A DNA stretch of 64,000 nucleotides, from positions 62,001-126,000 of the forward strand of contig JAGOAA010000003.1 in the NCBI GenBank assembly GCA_017984215.1. The letters run 5' to 3'. A program made the translations under genes and the position numbers. The stretch is from Cytophagaceae bacterium (lineage in GTDB: Bacteria > Bacteroidota > Bacteroidia > Cytophagales > Spirosomataceae). Under the pieces are notes generated by a model. That model saw only the letters and a program-made list of their open reading frames with translations. It was not told the origin of the DNA and made no database searches. Shown one piece after another: positions 63,278 to 64,000 of the stretch (position 1 is the first letter of the stretch; each line of letters opens with the position of its first letter).

Positions 63278-64000
63278 TAGGCTAATATGGCTTTTAGAGA
63301 GGCTTCATCAGCAATGAACCAGTCATGGACTTCTTGAAGTAGGGTAGGAACCGTGATTTCAGGTTTCCAACCACTGAACTCTGTAATTTTGCTGTTATCT
63401 GTAATATATATAGGTAAATCTCCAGGTCTATTTTCCAGCGAAGAACCCATTTCAATTGTATTCCCCGTGATTTGCGTACATAAATCGGTTAATTCAGCCA
63501 AGGAAACAGTGTTTTCAAGTCCTCCACCTACATTGAAAATTTGACCTTTTTGAAGTCCCAAATTCGCAATTTGCCATTGAACCAAACGGAACAAATCACG
63601 CACATGCAATACGTCGCGCGCTTGTTGGCCTAATCCGCCATATCCAATATACCCTAATCGGCCTTTCCAGAAATGTTTAGCCATCCAAAGCACGATGACA
63701 CCTTGGTCAATTTTGCCCATTTGGTAGGGACCACTTAACACACCACAACGATTAATGACAGCTGGCAAGCCGAAATTATGAGCAAATTCTTGAATGAAAT
63801 ATTCGGATGCTAATTTGGTCGCTCCGTATAATGAACGTAAACCTTCTAAGGGATAGTTTTCCGCAACACCTTGTTCCGATAAGCCTTTCAATGCTTGATC
63901 ATTCGATAAATTAAAGCGCTTCGGAGAAGCGACTAATTTTGCTTCTGCAAGTGTATCGTAGGGATAAACGCGGGATGTCGATAGGAAAATGATCGCAGCT
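63277..64000 (-). CDS. NAD-dependent epimerase/dehydratase, 5' partial
   Basis: The frame remains open to the window edge, so the N-terminal NAD-binding part is missing. Visible are 240 residues starting AAIIFLSTSRVYPYD, the catalytic YGATK near residue 58 (Y-x-x-x-K), NRCGVLSGPYQMG, ARDVLHVRDLFRLVQW and FNVGGGLENTVSLAEL. The STSRVYP and CGVLSGPYQMG features resemble CDP-paratose/tyvelose 2-epimerase-like enzymes. It makes a nucleotide sugar for the two downstream genes. The visible C-terminus is intact. Confidence 0.87.
   Translation of the reverse strand, partial: AAIIFLSTSRVYPYDTLAEAKLVASPKRFNLSNDQALKGLSEQGVAENYPLEGLRSLYGATKLASEYFIQEFAHNFGLPAVINRCGVLSGPYQMGKIDQGVIVLWMAKHFWKGRLGYIGYGGLGQQARDVLHVRDLFRLVQWQIANLGLQKGQIFNVGGGLENTVSLAELTDLCTQITGNTIEMGSSLENRPGDLPIYITDNSKITEFSGWKPEITVPTLLQEVHDWFIADEASLKAILA

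Noticed and set aside
1-64000. Mobile elements, prophage, tRNA or rRNA genes
   Set aside because: No transposase, integrase, phage structural gene, cloverleaf or rRNA-like segment was recognised on either strand.

Overview
The window looks like chromosomal DNA from a member of the Bacteroidota, most likely a Cytophagales-type gliding or surface-associated bacterium; the genus cannot be assigned from sequence alone. Reasons: type IX secretion sorting domains (the CHU_C/gliding-motility C-terminus at 9476-13498 paired with a PorP/SprF protein, and a type A sorting domain at 16961-18724); a SusB-like GH97 enzyme; weak or absent Shine-Dalgarno sites; promoters of the TTTG-N19-TAnnTTTG form (41933-41963, 37741-37770); and signal peptides that nearly always cleave just before Gln. 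No rRNA, tRNA, IS element, prophage or CRISPR array was seen. Gene density is high, and many neighbours overlap by 1-35 nt.

Layout. 1-3385: partial Zn alcohol dehydrogenase, then an ApbE-DUF2271/PepSY pair facing a c-type haem protein (extracytosolic redox). 3466-9210: a GT-C-like membrane protein, DUF1684, GNAT, GH97 and sterol-desaturase-like genes. 9476-14457: a large calcium-binding-repeat T9SS surface protein coupled to its PorP/SprF partner. 14458-14796: a non-coding repeat patch. 14779-18724: lactonase, ferritin-like, GNAT and sialate-esterase-like genes. 18869-24905: a tightly packed six-gene glycan operon (CofD-like fusion, HAD phosphatase, nucleotidyltransferase, epimerase, GT2, DUF6056 membrane protein). 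24962-30500: two secreted amidohydrolases and a glycosyltransferase. 30466-41899: housekeeping genes (recF, pdhA, uvrB, mazG, galM, rpsA) with a GH16 lipoprotein, a Tat oxidoreductase and a cupin. 41992-48493: a TetR-TolC-MFP-RND efflux operon. 48621-60910: gamma-glutamyltransferase, nagA, aminotransferase, glycerate kinase, rnr, a glutaminyl-cyclase-like M28 enzyme, gcvT, comB, thrC and DoxX. 60970-64000 (minus): GT-C-like protein, GT2 and a partial epimerase, the tail of a second polysaccharide operon.

The most notable material beyond ordinary genes: (i) a dispersed palindrome with GACGCTGCC/GGCAGCGTC ends in three copies (808, 8341, 36504) whose inner stem covaries, one copy supplying the end of mazG; (ii) a cluster of CGCGAAGTATCGCG hairpins set in heptamer repeats (14553-14796) that forms the end of the lactonase gene; (iii) the CofD-like protein with a GT2-like C-terminal half heading a glycan operon, the best candidate for an undescribed pathway; (iv) amidohydrolase domains lacking the HxH metal ligands; (v) an orphan ferritin-like diiron protein; (vi) comB translationally coupled to thrC.
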